64,000 nt of DNA from UBA964 sp037444685. Its GTDB lineage: Bacteria; Pseudomonadota; Gammaproteobacteria; Steroidobacterales; Steroidobacteraceae. The stretch lies in assembly GCA_037444685.1 (NCBI GenBank), contig JBBILX010000001.1, positions 248,001 through 312,000 of the forward strand, given 5' to 3'. The translations under genes were made by a program, and so were the position numbers. The notes below the pieces were generated by a model. The model saw nothing but the letters and a program-made list of their open reading frames with translations. It was not told where the DNA came from and did no database searches. This document shows, piece by piece, positions 62,712-64,000 of this stretch (the first letter of the stretch is position 1; every line of letters starts with the position of its first letter).

Positions 62712-63167
62712 ATGGAGACGATCCTAGCCGACCGACCTCTCGTGCAAGCTCTGTTTGCACTTCTGGTTGCAACCCTTTTCTCCTCGATCGGTTTCGGTCT
62801 CGCATGCTGGCGTCATCGGCGGGCTTTGCGAGCCCGCGAGACGGCCCGCGCCGAGCTCGATCGCCTTCAAGACGCAAGAACCCTGCTTGCAGAGTTGCGT
62901 GGCCATGGGAGGGCACTGCAGGCGCTTGCGGCCGGTGTCGAGCGGCTCGAGCGTCAGTGGTCGCTCGACGCACGTCATGCCCTGACGCCAGGCCGGCCGT
63001 CGCGTGCTGGCTATGAACTCGCGATCCGGCTCGCACAGGGCGGTGCCTCGGTCGATGAGCTCTGCGCGAGTTGCGCCCTCACGCGCAGCGAGGCCGAACT
63101 GGTGCTGCGGCTGCACCGTGACGGACATTCGCCGTCGAGCGTCCGTCGGCTCGCGCTGGCCGGTTGA
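62712..63167 (+). CDS. DUF2802 family protein
   Basis: A 151-residue protein with one N-terminal membrane helix (about 9-30, LVQALFALLVATLFSSIGFG), a coiled-coil region (about 35-85, rich in Arg, Ala, Leu), and a C-terminal helix-turn-helix-like DUF2802 domain with YELAIRLAQGGASVDELCAS and CALTRSEAELVLRLHRDG. It is commonly found after cheW in pseudomonad-type chemotaxis clusters; its role is not established. SD GGAG precedes the ATG. Confidence 0.82.
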   Translation: METILADRPLVQALFALLVATLFSSIGFGLACWRHRRALRARETARAELDRLQDARTLLAELRGHGRALQALAAGVERLERQWSLDARHALTPGRPSRAGYELAIRLAQGGASVDELCASCALTRSEAELVLRLHRDGHSPSSVRRLALAG

Positions 63168-63174
63168 GGCACCC

Positions 63175-63201
63175 TACAGGGCGACGGGCGGTGGCCGATA
63201 G
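63175..63201 (+). promoter_or_regulatory. Weak sigma-28-like site before the HDOD gene
   Basis: GCCGATAG (63194-63201) has TACAG (63175-63179) 14 bases upstream, the spacing seen at the other FliA sites here, but the -35 box matches TCAAG at only three of five positions. Predicted start would be near 63208, about 18 bases before the ATG. Confidence 0.35.
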
Positions 63202-63225
63202 CAACAGAGTGAGGGTCTTGCCCCA

Positions 63226-64000
63226 ATGAATCAACCGGGAGGATCGAGGCCGGTCGCGACTCCGCCACGTGAAGCGGTGTCGAGCGCCGCGGCATTCGAG
63301 TTCGTCCGCGAGCTGGCTGCCGAGATGTCGGCGGGCCAGGTGGACCTGCCGAGCTTCCCCGACGTAGCGATGCGGGTGCAGAGGGTCCTGACCGACGAAC
63401 GAGTCGGGCTGGAGCGCGCCGTGCGCGTGATTGGCGCCGAGCCTGCGCTGGCCACGAGAGTGCTGCAGATGGCCAATTCGGCGGCGCTGGGTCGTCCCGG
63501 CCAGCCGATCACCGACCTGCGGGGGGCGATCACGAGACTCGGATTCGACATGCTGCGCAGCGCCACAATCGCGTTCGCGATGGCACAGCTGCGACGCGCC
63601 GACGCTCACCGGAGCATCGAGAAACCATTGAATAGGCTCTGGCGTCGCAGCGTGGTGGTCGCGACGACGAGCTTCGTCGTCGCCAGACGCGCGCGCGAAC
63701 CCAGTGCCGACACCGCGCTGCTCGCGGGACTGCTGCACAACGTCGGCAGGCTGTACATCCTGACCCGGGCAGCCCGCCATCCGGCCCTTTTCGAGGACGC
63801 CGTCAGTTATGAGGCCATCGTGCGCGACTGGCATGCGCAGATTGCCAAGGCCTTGCTCGAGAACTGGGGGGTCGCCGGCGACATCGTCGATGCGATCCAC
63901 ACCGTCGAGGGCGGCGAACCCGAGCCTCGTGGCCATGTCTCGCTCGTCGACGTGCTGTCGGTGGCGAAGGAGCTCGCGAGTTTCGGCGATCAGCCCGAAC
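63226..64000 (+). CDS. HDOD domain protein, 5' part only
   Basis: The frame from the ATG at 63226 stays open to the window edge (about 258 codons). The HDOD domain begins near residue 40: LPSFPDVAMRVQRVLTDERV, ATRVLQMANSAALGRPGQPI, LRGAITRLGFDMLRSATIAF and LLAGLLHNVGRLYILTRA. The HD pair of true phosphohydrolases is absent (LLHN in place of LLHD), as is usual in HDOD proteins, so catalysis is unlikely. Such proteins act as signalling scaffolds near motility genes. The C-terminal part and any additional domain lie outside the window. Confidence 0.85.
   Translation, partial: MNQPGGSRPVATPPREAVSSAAAFEFVRELAAEMSAGQVDLPSFPDVAMRVQRVLTDERVGLERAVRVIGAEPALATRVLQMANSAALGRPGQPITDLRGAITRLGFDMLRSATIAFAMAQLRRADAHRSIEKPLNRLWRRSVVVATTSFVVARRAREPSADTALLAGLLHNVGRLYILTRAARHPALFEDAVSYEAIVRDWHAQIAKALLENWGVAGDIVDAIHTVEGGEPEPRGHVSLVDVLSVAKELASFGDQPE

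Noticed and set aside
62374..62727. 117-codon open frame between the STAS and DUF2802 genes
   Set aside because: It overlaps both neighbours, shows no family motif, and runs through a palindrome and hairpin; more likely non-coding.

Overview
The window is a GC-rich, gene-dense stretch of a chromosome. The order thrS-infC-rpmI-rplT-pheS-pheT-ihfA-merR-like followed by a proline tRNA, and a flagellar/chemotaxis supercluster with FleQ-type regulation, polar-placement genes flhF/flhG, a sigma-28 gene and cheY-cheZ, point to a free-living, motile gammaproteobacterium, probably with a polar flagellum. I cannot name a genus from sequence alone. No insertion sequence, prophage, CRISPR array or plasmid feature was seen.

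Region 1 (1-10200) is housekeeping: the 5' part of an aminotransferase on the minus strand, uvrB, a valine tRNA with a clear sigma-70 promoter and an intrinsic terminator, then the translation operon. infC appears to start on AUC, and a structured leader precedes rpmI. Region 2 (10200-18570) is mixed metabolism: a DUF1134 exported protein, class I fumarase and a fumarylacetoacetate-hydrolase-family enzyme on the minus strand, then a Tat-exported flavin amine oxidase, an MgtC/DUF4010 membrane protein, a double universal-stress protein and an FAD-linked oxidase.

Region 3 (18590-62060, about 43 kb) is a near-complete flagellar and chemotaxis locus: flgN-flgM-flgA on the minus strand, then flgBCDEFGHIJKL, fliC, flaG, fliD, fliS, a fliT-like gene, a PilZ gene, two sigma-54 activators (fleQ-like, fleR-like), fliEFGHIJK, fliLMNOPQR-flhB-flhA-flhF-flhG-fliA, cheY-cheZ, motA-motB, cheA, a chemoreceptor and cheW. 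Region 4 (62060-64000) has a STAS protein, a DUF2802 protein and the start of an HDOD protein.

Regulation can be read from promoter motifs. I find four strong sigma-54 sites (flgA, flgB, fleR-like, fliL) plus a one-mismatch site before the DUF2802 gene. Three sigma-28 sites share the form TCAAG-N14-[GT]CCGATAC (flgM, flgK, fliC), and a weaker one precedes the HDOD gene. This fits a FleQ > FleR > FliA cascade. However, both activators lack an N-terminal receiver domain, and no FleS kinase gene lies beside fleR.

I did not find a clearly undescribed system. The best leads are the pair of receiver-less activators, the FlhB NPEH cleavage motif, the near-leaderless flgA promoter, the chemotaxis core without cheB/cheR here, and the palindrome-containing leader of the DUF2802 gene.
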